A program made the position numbers and the translations under genes. From Alkalidesulfovibrio alkalitolerans DSM 16529 (GTDB lineage Bacteria > Desulfobacterota > Desulfovibrionia > Desulfovibrionales > Desulfovibrionaceae), in the NCBI RefSeq assembly GCF_000422245.1, contig NZ_ATHI01000004.1, forward strand, positions 62,001 through 126,000: a stretch of 64,000 bases of DNA, given 5' to 3'. Positions 1 to 12,915 of this stretch are shown here, one piece after another; within the stretch, counting starts at the first letter, position 1; every line of letters starts with the position of its first letter. The notes beneath the pieces are model-generated. The model was not told where the DNA came from. It worked only from the letters and a program-made list of their open reading frames with translations, and did not search any database.

Positions 1-1
1 C

Positions 2-1903
2 CAGGCCTCGCGGCTCCTCATGCTCTCGCTCTCTTTGGCCGGCCTCCTGGCCGCGTTGCTGCTGGGTCTCTTTCTGGAACGGCGGGTGCTGGCGCGCGTA
101 ACCAGCCTGGGCGACCAGGTGCGCTCCGTGCGAACCCTGCCCGTGGGGCAGCGGGGCGTTTCCTTGCCGGGCGACGACGAACTGGCCCGGCTGGCCCGGG
201 ACATGTCCACGGTCTTCGACGAGCTGCGCGAGTCCGAGGAGCGCTACCGGACCATCTTCATGAACACCGGCGCGGCCTCCATCCTGATCGAAGAGGACAC
301 CTCCATCATCCTGGCCAACCGCGAGTTCGCCAAGTTCGCGGGCGTGAGCGAGGAGCGGCTCGCCGAGCGACCGTCGTGGACGCAGTTCTTCCACGAGGAC
401 GACGTGCCCCGGATGCTCGAATACCACCGGCTGCGCCGCGTCACGCCGGAGGCCGCCCCGCGCGTGTACGAGGCGCGCTTCAAGGACGCGCTGGGCCGGG
501 TGCGGCACGTGAGCATGACCGTGGCCCTGATTCCGGGCACAGGCAAGTCCATCGCCTCGATTCTGGACATCGGGCGCATGAAGGAAGCCGAGGAGCGGTT
601 GGCGCGCCAAGCCTTCACCGACGACCTGACGGGGCAGCCCAACCGCGCCCACTTCCTGATCCGCCTGGAACATGCCGTGGCCATGGCCGAGCGCGCGGGC
701 ACGCGGCTTGGGGTGATGCTTCTGGACCTCGACGAGTTCAAGGGAATCAACGACTCGCTGGGACATCAGGCGGGCGACGAGGTGCTTATCCAGGTCGCCG
801 AGCGGTTGCGCGCCGCGTTGCGCCGTTCCGACACCCTGGCGCGCCTGGGCGGCGACGAGTTCACGATCATCGTCGAGGGCGTGGACGAACCCGAGGATCT
901 CGCCGAGGTGGCGCGCAAGATAATCGCAACCATGGGTGAACCCTTCGCGGCCGCCCAGGCGGAGATATTCCTCGGCGTGAGCATAGGCATCGCCGTTTAT
1001 CCCCAGGACGGCCGGACCCCCGAACGGCTGATGCAGTGCGCGGACATGGCCATGTACCGCTCCAAGACACTGGGCAAGAACACCTTCAGCTTCTTCACCC
1101 CGGACCTGAACTACCAGGCCGTGGTCAGGCTGCGCACCGAGAACCAGTTGCGCGCGGCCGTGTCCGACGACCGCATCACGGCCTATTTTCAACCTGTGGT
1201 CGGCATCGATGACGGTTGTCCGGCGGGCTTTGAGGCCCTGGCCCGTTGGCGCGACGAGAACGGCGTGGTGCCGCCGGACGCCGGGTTCATCGCCGTGGCC
1301 GAGAAGACCGGACTCATCGTGCGCATCGACCGGCTGATCCTGGAGCAGGCCTGTGGCTTCTGCGCCCGGCTCAACGCCACGGGCGGGCGCAGGCTGTTCG
1401 TGGCCGTGAACATCTCCGCGCGCCACTTCCTGCGAGGCACCCTCGTTGACGACGTATCCGGCGCGCTCGCGGCGAGTGGGCTCGATCCAGATTGTCTGGA
1501 GATCGAGATCACCGAGACGACCCTCATGGAGAACTTCGAGGCCGCGCGGCGGGTCATCGATGAACTGTCGTCCCTTGGCGTACGGCTGGCCCTGGACGAC
1601 TTCGGCACGGGCTATTCCTCCCTGGCCTACCTGCGCAACCTGCCCGTGCAGAAGCTGAAGATCGACCGTGCTTTCATCGCGCGCAGCCATACCCCGGACG
1701 GAGGAGCTCTGCTCAAGGCCGTGGTGGATCTGGCCATGAGCCTGGGTATCGAACCGGTGGCCGAGGGCGTGGAGACCCGAGAGCAGGCGGATTACCTGCG
1801 CTCCATCGGCTGCCGCTTGGCCCAGGGTTGGCTCTTCTGCCGGGCGGTCCCGGCCGAACAGGCCGAGCAGATGGCTTTGGCCGTCCCGGACGGCAGTTCC
1901 TGA
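2..1903 (+). CDS. HAMP-PAS-GGDEF-EAL cyclic-di-GMP signalling protein (5' end outside window)
   Basis: Membrane-bound protein that should make and/or break cyclic di-GMP. The reading frame is open from base 2 with no start signal at its first ATG (base 20), so the true N-terminus, probably a periplasmic sensor, lies upstream of the window. Visible in order from that ATG: a transmembrane segment (about residues 1-20), a HAMP linker (to about 70), a PAS domain (about 72-190), a GGDEF domain with intact GGDEF at 277-281 and an RRSD inhibitory-site motif five residues before it, and an EAL domain with intact EAL at 405-407 and a DDFGTGYSS motif. Both catalytic signatures look complete, so either activity is possible. 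The next gene starts 446 bp downstream under its own promoter. Confidence 0.9.
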   Translation, partial: QASRLLMLSLSLAGLLAALLLGLFLERRVLARVTSLGDQVRSVRTLPVGQRGVSLPGDDELARLARDMSTVFDELRESEERYRTIFMNTGAASILIEEDTSIILANREFAKFAGVSEERLAERPSWTQFFHEDDVPRMLEYHRLRRVTPEAAPRVYEARFKDALGRVRHVSMTVALIPGTGKSIASILDIGRMKEAEERLARQAFTDDLTGQPNRAHFLIRLEHAVAMAERAGTRLGVMLLDLDEFKGINDSLGHQAGDEVLIQVAERLRAALRRSDTLARLGGDEFTIIVEGVDEPEDLAEVARKIIATMGEPFAAAQAEIFLGVSIGIAVYPQDGRTPERLMQCADMAMYRSKTLGKNTFSFFTPDLNYQAVVRLRTENQLRAAVSDDRITAYFQPVVGIDDGCPAGFEALARWRDENGVVPPDAGFIAVAEKTGLIVRIDRLILEQACGFCARLNATGGRRLFVAVNISARHFLRGTLVDDVSGALAASGLDPDCLEIEITETTLMENFEAARRVIDELSSLGVRLALDDFGTGYSSLAYLRNLPVQKLKIDRAFIARSHTPDGGALLKAVVDLAMSLGIEPVAEGVETREQADYLRSIGCRLAQGWLFCRAVPAEQAEQMALAVPDGSS

Positions 1904-1950
1904 TCCTTTGAGCGCAGTTTCCGGAAAATCGCCCTAGCGAGTCTGATATT

Positions 1951-1970
1951 CTGGAATTCCGGAATTCCAG
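1951..1970. promoter_or_regulatory. 20-bp perfect palindrome, possible activator/operator site
   Basis: ctggaattccggaattccag reads the same on both strands. It lies about 240 bp upstream of the sigma-54-type promoter, a usual distance for an enhancer bound by a sigma-54 activator. Its central ten bases, attccggaat, recur at 2311-2320 in the leader of por. Its role as a binding site is inferred from position and symmetry only. Confidence 0.45.
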
Positions 1971-2211
1971 CCTCGCCCACTCCAAAATGCAGGAATCCAG
2001 CGATATCAATTGATTGCTCGATCAGTCTGGTCGCCGAGCATGTACAATGCCCGCGCGAAAAGCAGTCGTGGCAAGGGTTTTCGGGGTGCAGTGTGGCAAG
2101 GGAAAATTGCGTCCGATTTTTCAGAAAAATCGTTCGTCGACGATTTTCCACCTTTCGCCGTGACCGTCTTGCTGGCCTGTGGTAGTGGGCTACTGTGAGG
2201 GTGCGTCAAAG

Positions 2212-2226
2212 TGGCATGTTTCTTGT
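2212..2226 (+). promoter_or_regulatory. Sigma-54-type promoter of the lactate oxidation operon
   Basis: TGGCATG, four bases, then TTGT: this matches the -24 element well and the -12 element with GC changed to GT. The predicted start is near 2238, giving a leader of about 110 nt. The equivalent operon of Desulfovibrio vulgaris is reported to use a sigma-54 promoter, which supports the call. The activator gene is not in the window. Confidence 0.65.
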
Positions 2227-2231
2227 TTTAG

Positions 2232-5967
<3,736 letters not shown>

Positions 5968-5976
5968 GGTTCGATC

Positions 5977-6004
5977 GCCGGGGCCCCGAAGGCGGGGCCC
6001 CGGC
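5977..6004 (+). other. Strong GC hairpin between por and lldP
   Basis: An 11-bp perfect stem (gccggggcccc, 5977-5987; ggggccccggc, 5994-6004) with a 6-nt loop begins 9 nt after the por stop codon. There is no T-run after it, so it is more likely an mRNA stabiliser or partial attenuator inside the operon than a terminator. Confidence 0.6.
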
Positions 6005-6165
6005 ATTCCATGCGCATATCGAGGTTCAAGCGGTTTGATGCGGCCCGCGCCGGCTGACGAGGCGGAGCAGACGGAGCGGGCAGGTGTCGGACGGCGGTCC
6101 GAAGAATCGAGGCGGGACCGCGCACCGATGCCAGTATGAACTCACTCTTGTTTGGAGGGCTGTAC

Positions 6166-7884
6166 ATGTCAGTCGGACTTTTGGCGCTCATCGCCGCAAT
6201 CCCCATCGCTCTGGCGCTCGTGCTCATGGTGGGCATGCGCTGGCCCGCGACCAAGGCCATGCCCCTGGCCTGGCTCGTCACCGCTCTCGCGGGCGTGCTC
6301 GTGTGGCAGCTGCCCGCGGGCTACGTGGCCGCGCTGACCATCCAGGGCGTCATCGGCGCAATCGGCATTCTCATCATCGTCTTCGGCGCGATCCTCATTC
6401 TTTACACGCTGCGCGATTCCGGCGGCATGGAAACCATCCAGTGCGGCATGCAGGGCATCTCTCCCGACATGCGCGTGCAGGCCATCATCATCGGTTACCT
6501 GTTCGCGGCCTTCATCGAAGGCGCCGCGGGCTTCGGCACCCCGGCCGCCCTGGCTGCGCCGCTGCTTCTGGCCCTGGGCTTCCCGCCCCTGGCCGCGGCC
6601 GTCATCTGCCTGGTCTTCAACTCCTTCCCGGTCTCCTTCGGCGCGGTGGGCACGCCCATCATCCTGGGCCTGGGCTTCCTGAAGGAACTCGTGAACACCG
6701 CCGCCACCTCGGGTCTGGCGGGCGTGAACTTCACGAACATGGAGTCCTTCAACATGCTCATCGGCCAGTGGGCGACCCTGATGCACCTGCCGATGATCTT
6801 CATCCTGCCCATCTTCATGCTCGGCTTCATCTCCCGCGTCTTCGGCCCCAACCGTTCCTGGAAGGAAGGTCTGGCGGCGTGGAAATTCTGCGTCTTCGCG
6901 GCCGTGGCCTTCACCATCCCCTACCTGGTCTTCGCCTGGCTGGTCGGTCCCGAGTTCCCGTCCCTGATCGGCGGCCTTGTGGGCCTTGGCATCGTGGTCT
7001 GGGGCGCCAAGAAGGGCATCGCCCTGCCCAGCGACGGCGTCTTCACCTTCGGCTCCCAGAAGAACTGGGATCCCGAGTGGACCGGTTCCGTCACGGCGGC
7101 TGCCGAGGGTTGCAAGTTCGAGGCGCGCATGAGCCAGTTCCGCGCCTGGCTGCCCTACGTGCTCATCGGCCTGTTCCTGGTCCTGACCCGCATCAATGAA
7201 CTCGGCCTGAAGGCCCTTCTGGCCGGCCAGAGCATCAGCTTCAAGGGCATCCTTGGCTATGAGTCGGTCAACGCGGCCATCCAGTACCTCTACCTGCCCG
7301 GCACCATTCCCTTCATGCTGGTCGCCATCCTGACCATCTGGATCCACGGCATGCCCGGCGACAAGGTCAAGGCCGCCTGGGTGGATTCCATAAAGCGCAT
7401 GAAGAACCCGGCCATCGCCCTGTTCTTCGCCGTGGCCCTGGTTTCCATCTTCCGTGGCTCGGGCATCGGCGACGTGGCCCTGAACCCCAACGGCTACGCC
7501 TCCATGCCTCTGGTCATGGCCAAGGCCGTGTCCGACATCGTGGGCAACGCCTGGCCTCTGTTCGCCTCCTTCGTGGGCGGCCTGGGCGCGTTCATCACCG
7601 GCTCCAACACCGTGTCGAACCTGCTCTTCGCCGAATTCCAGTGGGGCATGGCGAGCCAGCTCGACCTGCCGCACCAGGTCATCGTCGCGGCGCAGGTCGT
7701 GGGCGGCGCCATGGGCAACATGGTTTGCATCCACAACATCGTGGCCGTGTGCGCCGTGGTGGGCCTTTCCGGCATGGAAGGCCAGATCCTCAAGCGCACC
7801 TTCTGGCCGTTCCTGCTCTACGGCGCCGTGGTCGGCATCGTGGCCAGCCTGATGGCCTTCGTGTTCATGCCGCACCTGTACTAG
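6166..7884 (+). CDS. lldP: L-lactate permease
   Basis: Inner-membrane LctP/GlcA-type lactate:proton symporter of 572 residues, with about a dozen or more hydrophobic helices along its whole length and the Gly/Ala-rich segments typical of the family (EGAAGFGTPAALAAP, SFGAVGTPI, GSNTVSNLLFAEFQ). I chose the ATG at 6166 because tttggaggg stands at the correct distance; an in-frame ATG 30 bp upstream has no ribosome site. It lies between por and the D-lactate dehydrogenase genes, so it brings in the operon's substrate. Confidence 0.95.
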   Translation: MSVGLLALIAAIPIALALVLMVGMRWPATKAMPLAWLVTALAGVLVWQLPAGYVAALTIQGVIGAIGILIIVFGAILILYTLRDSGGMETIQCGMQGISPDMRVQAIIIGYLFAAFIEGAAGFGTPAALAAPLLLALGFPPLAAAVICLVFNSFPVSFGAVGTPIILGLGFLKELVNTAATSGLAGVNFTNMESFNMLIGQWATLMHLPMIFILPIFMLGFISRVFGPNRSWKEGLAAWKFCVFAAVAFTIPYLVFAWLVGPEFPSLIGGLVGLGIVVWGAKKGIALPSDGVFTFGSQKNWDPEWTGSVTAAAEGCKFEARMSQFRAWLPYVLIGLFLVLTRINELGLKALLAGQSISFKGILGYESVNAAIQYLYLPGTIPFMLVAILTIWIHGMPGDKVKAAWVDSIKRMKNPAIALFFAVALVSIFRGSGIGDVALNPNGYASMPLVMAKAVSDIVGNAWPLFASFVGGLGAFITGSNTVSNLLFAEFQWGMASQLDLPHQVIVAAQVVGGAMGNMVCIHNIVAVCAVVGLSGMEGQILKRTFWPFLLYGAVVGIVASLMAFVFMPHLY

Positions 7885-7899
7885 CGGCAATGGGTTCCT

Positions 7900-7975
7900 G
7901 GTCCGGGGGGAAATCCCCCGGACCTCCCCATTCCCCGGTGCCGCCGCCTGCGGCCCCCGGGAATGCGGAGGTCCG
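7900..7975 (+). other. Intra-operon hairpins after lldP
   Basis: A perfect 10-bp stem (7900-7909 with 7915-7924, loop gaaat) starts 16 nt after the lldP stop. A second imperfect pairing of cattccc with gggaatg follows (about 7929-7975). No T-run follows either. With the hairpin after por they suggest differential stability or partial attenuation along the operon mRNA. Confidence 0.5.
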
Positions 7976-8047
7976 GTCCGCCGGTGAGTCTTTCACTGGC
8001 AAAAGGCCCGCACTCGCAAATCCAACTGATCAAAGGAGAGCCACATC

Positions 8048-9439
8048 ATGATTTCCAAGGCGCTCATCACCGAGTTCGAGACGGCTGTCGGCAAGGACAA
8101 CGTCATGACCGAGGCCACCGAACTGCACTCTTACTCCTACGATTCAGCCGTGCTGGACCAGGTCCAGCCCGGCATCGTGGTCCGTCCCACGGAATCCGAG
8201 AACCTGGGCAAGGTCGTCAAGCTGTGCAACGACAACGGCCTGAAGCTGACCGTGCGCGGCGCGGGCACCAACCTTTCGGGCGGCACCATTCCGCATCCCG
8301 GCGGCGTGGTCTGCCTGACCTCGGCCCTGGACAAGATCCTCGAACTCAACGAGGAAGACCTCTACGCCGTGGTCCAGCCCGGCGTGGTCACGGCCAAGTT
8401 CGCGGCCCACGTGGCCTCCAAGGGCCTGCTGTATCCGCCCGATCCGGGCTCGCAGGCCGTCTCCACCCTGGGCGGCAACGTGGCCGAGAACGCGGGCGGC
8501 CTGCGCGCCCTGAAGTACGGCGTGACCAAGGACTACGTCATGGGCATCGACTTCTTCGATGTGAACGGCGAACTGGTCCGCTCCGGCGGCAAGACAGTGA
8601 AGTGCGTCACCGGCTACAACTTGGCCGGCTTGATGATCGCTTCCGAGGGCACGCTCGGCGTGTTCGAGAAGATCACCCTGAAGCTCGTGCCGCCCCCGAC
8701 CGCCTTCAAGGCCATGATGGCCGTGTTCGACGACGTCATGGGCGCCTCGCGCGCTGTGGCAGCGATCATCGCCAACAAGATCCTGCCCGCCACCCTCGAA
8801 ATGATGGACAACTTCACCATCCGTACGGTGGAGAACTTCCGCAAGGCCGGCCTGCCCACGGACGCCGCCGCCATGCTGCTCATCGAGGTGGACGGCCATC
8901 CCGCCCAGGTCGAGGACGACGCGGCCAAGGTCGAGGCCATCTGCAAGGAGCACAAGGCCAGGAGCGTCCGAGTGGCCAAGGACGCGGCCGAGCGCAACGC
9001 CGTCTGGCAGGCCCGCCGCGACGCGCTGCCCGCCCTGGCGCGCGTGCGCCCGACTACCGTGCTCGAAGACGCCACCGTGCCCCGGTCCAAGATTCCGGCC
9101 ATGATGCAGGCGCTGGACCGCATCGCCAAGAAATACGACCTGACCATCGGCACCTTCGGCCACGCCGGCGACGGCAACCTGCACCCGACCATCCTCACGG
9201 ACAAGCGCGACGCCAACGAGTGGCACCGCGTGGAAGAGGCCGTGGACGCCATCTTCGACGAGGCCCTGGCGCTTGGCGGAACGCTCTCGGGCGAGCACGG
9301 CATCGGCCTGGCCAAGTCCAAGTACATGAAGAACGAGTGCGGCATCGCCTCCATCGAGTACTCGCGGCGCATGAAGAGCGTGCTCGACCCCAAGGGCATC
9401 CTGAACCCCGGCAAGATTCTCGGCCCCCTGCTCGGCTAG
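8048..9439 (+). CDS. glcD: FAD-linked D-lactate dehydrogenase (GlcD family)
   Basis: Flavin subunit oxidising D-2-hydroxy acids, here most likely D-lactate to pyruvate. The 463 residues match the GlcD/Dld plan: an FAD-binding PCMH domain in the first half (VVRPTESEN, GAGTNLSGGT, DPGSQAVSTLGGNVAENAGG) and the FAD-oxidase C-terminal domain with GHAGDGNLHP and GEHGIGLAK near the end. A good ribosome site (aaaggagagcc) precedes the ATG. The gene directly downstream encodes its iron-sulfur partner. In D. vulgaris the equivalent pair works as a D-lactate dehydrogenase; glycolate cannot be excluded from sequence. Confidence 0.93.
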   Translation: MISKALITEFETAVGKDNVMTEATELHSYSYDSAVLDQVQPGIVVRPTESENLGKVVKLCNDNGLKLTVRGAGTNLSGGTIPHPGGVVCLTSALDKILELNEEDLYAVVQPGVVTAKFAAHVASKGLLYPPDPGSQAVSTLGGNVAENAGGLRALKYGVTKDYVMGIDFFDVNGELVRSGGKTVKCVTGYNLAGLMIASEGTLGVFEKITLKLVPPPTAFKAMMAVFDDVMGASRAVAAIIANKILPATLEMMDNFTIRTVENFRKAGLPTDAAAMLLIEVDGHPAQVEDDAAKVEAICKEHKARSVRVAKDAAERNAVWQARRDALPALARVRPTTVLEDATVPRSKIPAMMQALDRIAKKYDLTIGTFGHAGDGNLHPTILTDKRDANEWHRVEEAVDAIFDEALALGGTLSGEHGIGLAKSKYMKNECGIASIEYSRRMKSVLDPKGILNPGKILGPLLG

Positions 9440-9455
9440 CCTTTTGGAGGACGAC

Positions 9456-10739
9456 ATGGCTGACATCAAGAAACTCGTGTCCATGCTCAAGGAGCTGGAC
9501 GATCTGCTGACCGGCTGCATGCGTTGCGGCATGTGTCAGGCCCAGTGTCCGGTCTTTGCCCAGACGGGCAGGGAGACGGACGTCACGCGCGGCAAGTTGG
9601 CCCTGCTCTCGGGCCTTGCCGACGAAATGATCAAGGACCCCGAGGGCGTCAACGAAAAGCTCCAGCGCTGCCTTCTGTGCGGCACCTGCGAGGCCAACTG
9701 TCCCTCCGGCGTGAAGGTCACTGACATCTTCCTGCGCGCGCGGGCCATCATGGCCGGATACCTGGGGCTGCCCCCGGCGCAGCGCCTGATCTTCAGGAAG
9801 CTTCTGACCAACCCCAAGCTGATGAACAACCTGCTGTCGCTCGGCGCGACCTTCCAGGGGCTGTTCACCAAGGAGGCCGATGCCATCATCGGCACCTCCT
9901 GCGCCCGCTTCAACGCGCCGGTCATCGCGGACCGCCACTTCAAGGGGCTGGCCAAGAAACCGCTGCACTCCATCGTGCCCAAACTCGACACCCCTCCGGG
10001 CAAATCGGGTCTGCGCGTGGCCTTCTTCCCGGGCTGCGTCACGGACAAGATATTCCCCGAGGTGGGTCAGGCCGTGCTGAAGGTGCTCGAACACCACGGC
10101 GTTGGCGTGTACATGCCCGCCAACCAGGCCTGCTGCGGCATCCCGGCGCTCTCCAGCGGCGAAACCGGCGCCTTCGACAAGATGGTCAGGGCCAACCTCG
10201 ACCTCTTCGCCAAGGCCAAGTGGGACTACATGGTCACGCCCTGCGCCACCTGCACCTCGACCATCGCCAAGCTCTGGCCCAAGTACTACGGCGACTCGCT
10301 CGACCAGGGCCGTCCCCGCATGATCGCGGGCAAGGTCATGGACATCAGCCAGTTCCTCGTGGACGTGCTCAAGGTCCAGCCCGCGACGGCCACGGGCGAC
10401 GCGGCCAAGGCCGCCTACCACGACCCCTGCCACCTGCGGAACTCGCTGGGCATCACCGCCCAGCCCAGGGCCGTGCTCGCGGCCAATCCGGGCTACACCG
10501 TGGCCGAACTGCCCGGCGGGCCCTCGTGCTGCGGCTGCGGCGGCAGCTTCAACCTCAAGCACTACAAGCTGTCCGACATCATCGGCGGCAAGAAGGCCCA
10601 GAGCATCATCGCGACAGGGGCAAAAGTCGCGACCACGAGCTGCCCGGCCTGCATGCTGCAACTGGCGGACATGCTCTCGAAGTCCGGGAAATCCATCCCG
10701 GTCAAACACGTGATCGAGCTCTACGCCGCCTCGCTCTAG
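9456..10739 (+). CDS. Iron-sulfur subunit of D-lactate dehydrogenase (GlcF-like)
   Basis: Electron-transfer partner of the preceding flavoprotein, 427 residues. The N-terminus has two ferredoxin motifs (CMRCGMCQAQCP and CLLCGTCEANCP); the rest holds two cysteine-rich CCG domains (ACCGIPAL, CATCTSTI, then DPCHLRNS and SCCGCGGSF), as in GlcF and heterodisulfide-reductase-type subunits. The ATG at 9456 is chosen because tggagg lies just upstream; a TTG 12 bp earlier falls inside that ribosome site. It follows glcD by 16 nt and is surely co-transcribed. It probably passes electrons to the membrane quinone pool. Confidence 0.92.
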   Translation: MADIKKLVSMLKELDDLLTGCMRCGMCQAQCPVFAQTGRETDVTRGKLALLSGLADEMIKDPEGVNEKLQRCLLCGTCEANCPSGVKVTDIFLRARAIMAGYLGLPPAQRLIFRKLLTNPKLMNNLLSLGATFQGLFTKEADAIIGTSCARFNAPVIADRHFKGLAKKPLHSIVPKLDTPPGKSGLRVAFFPGCVTDKIFPEVGQAVLKVLEHHGVGVYMPANQACCGIPALSSGETGAFDKMVRANLDLFAKAKWDYMVTPCATCTSTIAKLWPKYYGDSLDQGRPRMIAGKVMDISQFLVDVLKVQPATATGDAAKAAYHDPCHLRNSLGITAQPRAVLAANPGYTVAELPGGPSCCGCGGSFNLKHYKLSDIIGGKKAQSIIATGAKVATTSCPACMLQLADMLSKSGKSIPVKHVIELYAASL

Positions 10740-10785
10740 GCGTTGTGCGAGGACGGCGGGGACAGTCAACCGAAAGGTGAAGCCA

Positions 10786-12891
10786 ATGGCCAAGAACCTC
10801 TATGTGATCAACACCGAACCGCGCAGCGGCAAGTCGGCGATCTGCCTCGGGCTCATGCAGATGCTCATGCGCGACATCCGTCGCGTGGGCTTCTTTCGGC
10901 CCATCATCAGCGGCAAGATCGAGGGCAGGCGGGACCACGACACGAACCTCATCCTGTCGCAGTTCTACCTGAACCAGACCTACCAGGACGCCTACGGCTA
11001 CACCCTGGAGGAGGCCCGCGACCTCATGAACCGGGGCGAGCACGCCCTGCTCATGGAGAATATCCTGGCCAAGTACAAGGCGCTCGAGTCCCGCTTCGAT
11101 TTCATCCTGTGCGAAGGCACGGATTTCTCGGGGAGCGACTCGGCCTTCGAGTTCGACATCAACGCCGAAATCGCATCCAACCTGGGCGCGCCCGTGGTCC
11201 TCGTGGCCAACGGGCAGGGCAAGACCTCCAAGCAGATCGTGGCCCAGACCCAGCTCGCCATCGACGTCTTCGCCGAAAAGGGCCTGGACATCCTGGCGAC
11301 CATCGTCAACCGCGTGGAAGTGCCGGACAGGAACGAAATCCTGTCCGGCCTCCGCTGCAAATATCGCCTCAACGAGGAGTGCCTGACCTACGCCATCCCC
11401 GAGGTACCCTCCCTGGGCAAGCCCACTGTGCACGACGTGCAGAAGTGGCTCGGGGCCGAGGTCATCTCCGGCCGCGAGCACCTCGAAGTGCTGGTGGACG
11501 ACTACGTGGTGGCGGCCATGCAGGTGAACAACTTCCTGGAGTACGTCTCCAAGAACTGCCTGGTCATCACACCGGGCGACCGTTCCGACATCCTGCTGGC
11601 CTGCTTCGCCACGCGGCAGTCACACACCTATCCCGAGGTCGCGGGCATCGTGCTTACGGGCGGCATCAAGCCTCCCGCCTCCATCCAGAAGCTCCTGGAA
11701 GGCTGGACCGGCATTCCCATGCCCATCCTCGTGGCCGACGGCCACACCTACAAGACCACGCGCATCCTCATGGACCTCTACGGCCGTATCGACCCCGACG
11801 ATCAGAAAAAGATCGCCACGGCCCTGGGCGTCTTCGAGGAGCACGTGGACACCGGCGAGCTGCGCAAGCGCCTGGAGGCCAAGAAGTCCACCAAGGTCAC
11901 GCCGGTCATGTTTGAGTACAGCCTGATCGAGAAGGCCAAGGCCGACCGTCAGCACATCGTGCTGCCCGAGGGCTCTTCGGACCGCATCCTGCAAGCCGCG
12001 GACATCCTTTTGCGCCGCGGCATCGTGGACCTGACCATCCTCGGCGAGCCCGACACCGTGCTCGCCCGCGCCGGGCAGATGGGCCTCTCCCTGGAGAAGG
12101 CCCAGATTCTCGACCCGGTGAAGTCCGACCTGTACGAGGAGTACTGGAACACGTTCCTCGACCTTCGCAAGTCCAAGGGCATGACCCCCGAGGTGGCCCG
12201 CGACAGCATGGCCGACCCCACCTACTTCGGCACCATGATGGTCTACAAGGATCACGCCGGAGGCATGGTTTCGGGCTCCATCACCACCACGCAGCAGACC
12301 ATCCGGCCCGCGCTGCAATTCGTCAAGACCAGGCCCGGCATCTCGCTCGTGTCCTCGGTTTTCCTGATGTGCATGCCCGACCGCGTTCTGGTCTTCGGCG
12401 ACTGCGCCGTGAACCCGAGCCCCAATGCCCAGCAACTGGCCGAAATCGCCATCGCCTCGGCGGACACGGCGCGGCAGTTCGGCGTGGACCCGCGCGTGGC
12501 CATGCTCTCGTACTCCACGGGCGCCTCGGGCGCGGGCGCCGAGGTCGAGAAAGTGCGCGAAGCCACCCAGATCGCCAAGTCCATGGCCCCGGATCTGCCC
12601 ATCGAGGGCCCGATCCAGTACGACGCGGCCTACGATCCCGACGTGGCGCGCACCAAGATGCCGGACTCGCTCGTGGCGGGCAAGGCCACGGTCTTCATCT
12701 TCCCGGACCTGAACACCGGCAACAACACCTACAAGGCCGTGCAGCGCGCGGCCAACGCCGTGGCCATCGGCCCGGTGCTGCAGGGTCTGAACAAACCGGT
12801 GAACGACCTCTCGCGGGGATGCACCGTGCCCGACATCGTCAACACCGTGGCGATCACCGCCATCCAGGCCCAGTTCGCCAAGAAGGCGTAG
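10786..12891 (+). CDS. pta: Phosphate acetyltransferase, long form
   Basis: Converts acetyl-CoA and phosphate to acetyl phosphate, feeding AckA for substrate-level ATP formation. The 701 residues have the three-part long-Pta layout: an N-terminal BioD-like P-loop domain (NTEPRSGKSA), a DRTGG domain (about 220-330), and a C-terminal PTA/PTB catalytic domain (about 370-700) with HIVLPEGSSDR, SYSTGASGAG and FPDLNTGNNTYKA. The ATG at 10786 follows a gaaaggtga ribosome site; a GTG 9 bp upstream lies within that site. Confidence 0.95.
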   Translation: MAKNLYVINTEPRSGKSAICLGLMQMLMRDIRRVGFFRPIISGKIEGRRDHDTNLILSQFYLNQTYQDAYGYTLEEARDLMNRGEHALLMENILAKYKALESRFDFILCEGTDFSGSDSAFEFDINAEIASNLGAPVVLVANGQGKTSKQIVAQTQLAIDVFAEKGLDILATIVNRVEVPDRNEILSGLRCKYRLNEECLTYAIPEVPSLGKPTVHDVQKWLGAEVISGREHLEVLVDDYVVAAMQVNNFLEYVSKNCLVITPGDRSDILLACFATRQSHTYPEVAGIVLTGGIKPPASIQKLLEGWTGIPMPILVADGHTYKTTRILMDLYGRIDPDDQKKIATALGVFEEHVDTGELRKRLEAKKSTKVTPVMFEYSLIEKAKADRQHIVLPEGSSDRILQAADILLRRGIVDLTILGEPDTVLARAGQMGLSLEKAQILDPVKSDLYEEYWNTFLDLRKSKGMTPEVARDSMADPTYFGTMMVYKDHAGGMVSGSITTTQQTIRPALQFVKTRPGISLVSSVFLMCMPDRVLVFGDCAVNPSPNAQQLAEIAIASADTARQFGVDPRVAMLSYSTGASGAGAEVEKVREATQIAKSMAPDLPIEGPIQYDAAYDPDVARTKMPDSLVAGKATVFIFPDLNTGNNTYKAVQRAANAVAIGPVLQGLNKPVNDLSRGCTVPDIVNTVAITAIQAQFAKKA

Positions 12892-12915
12892 CGGCCCGTC
12901 AAGGAGACATGTTTC

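Noticed and set aside
6136-6165. ATG at 6136 as start of lldP
   Set aside because: No ribosome site; the next in-frame ATG at 6166 has tttggaggg at the correct distance and matches family N-termini.
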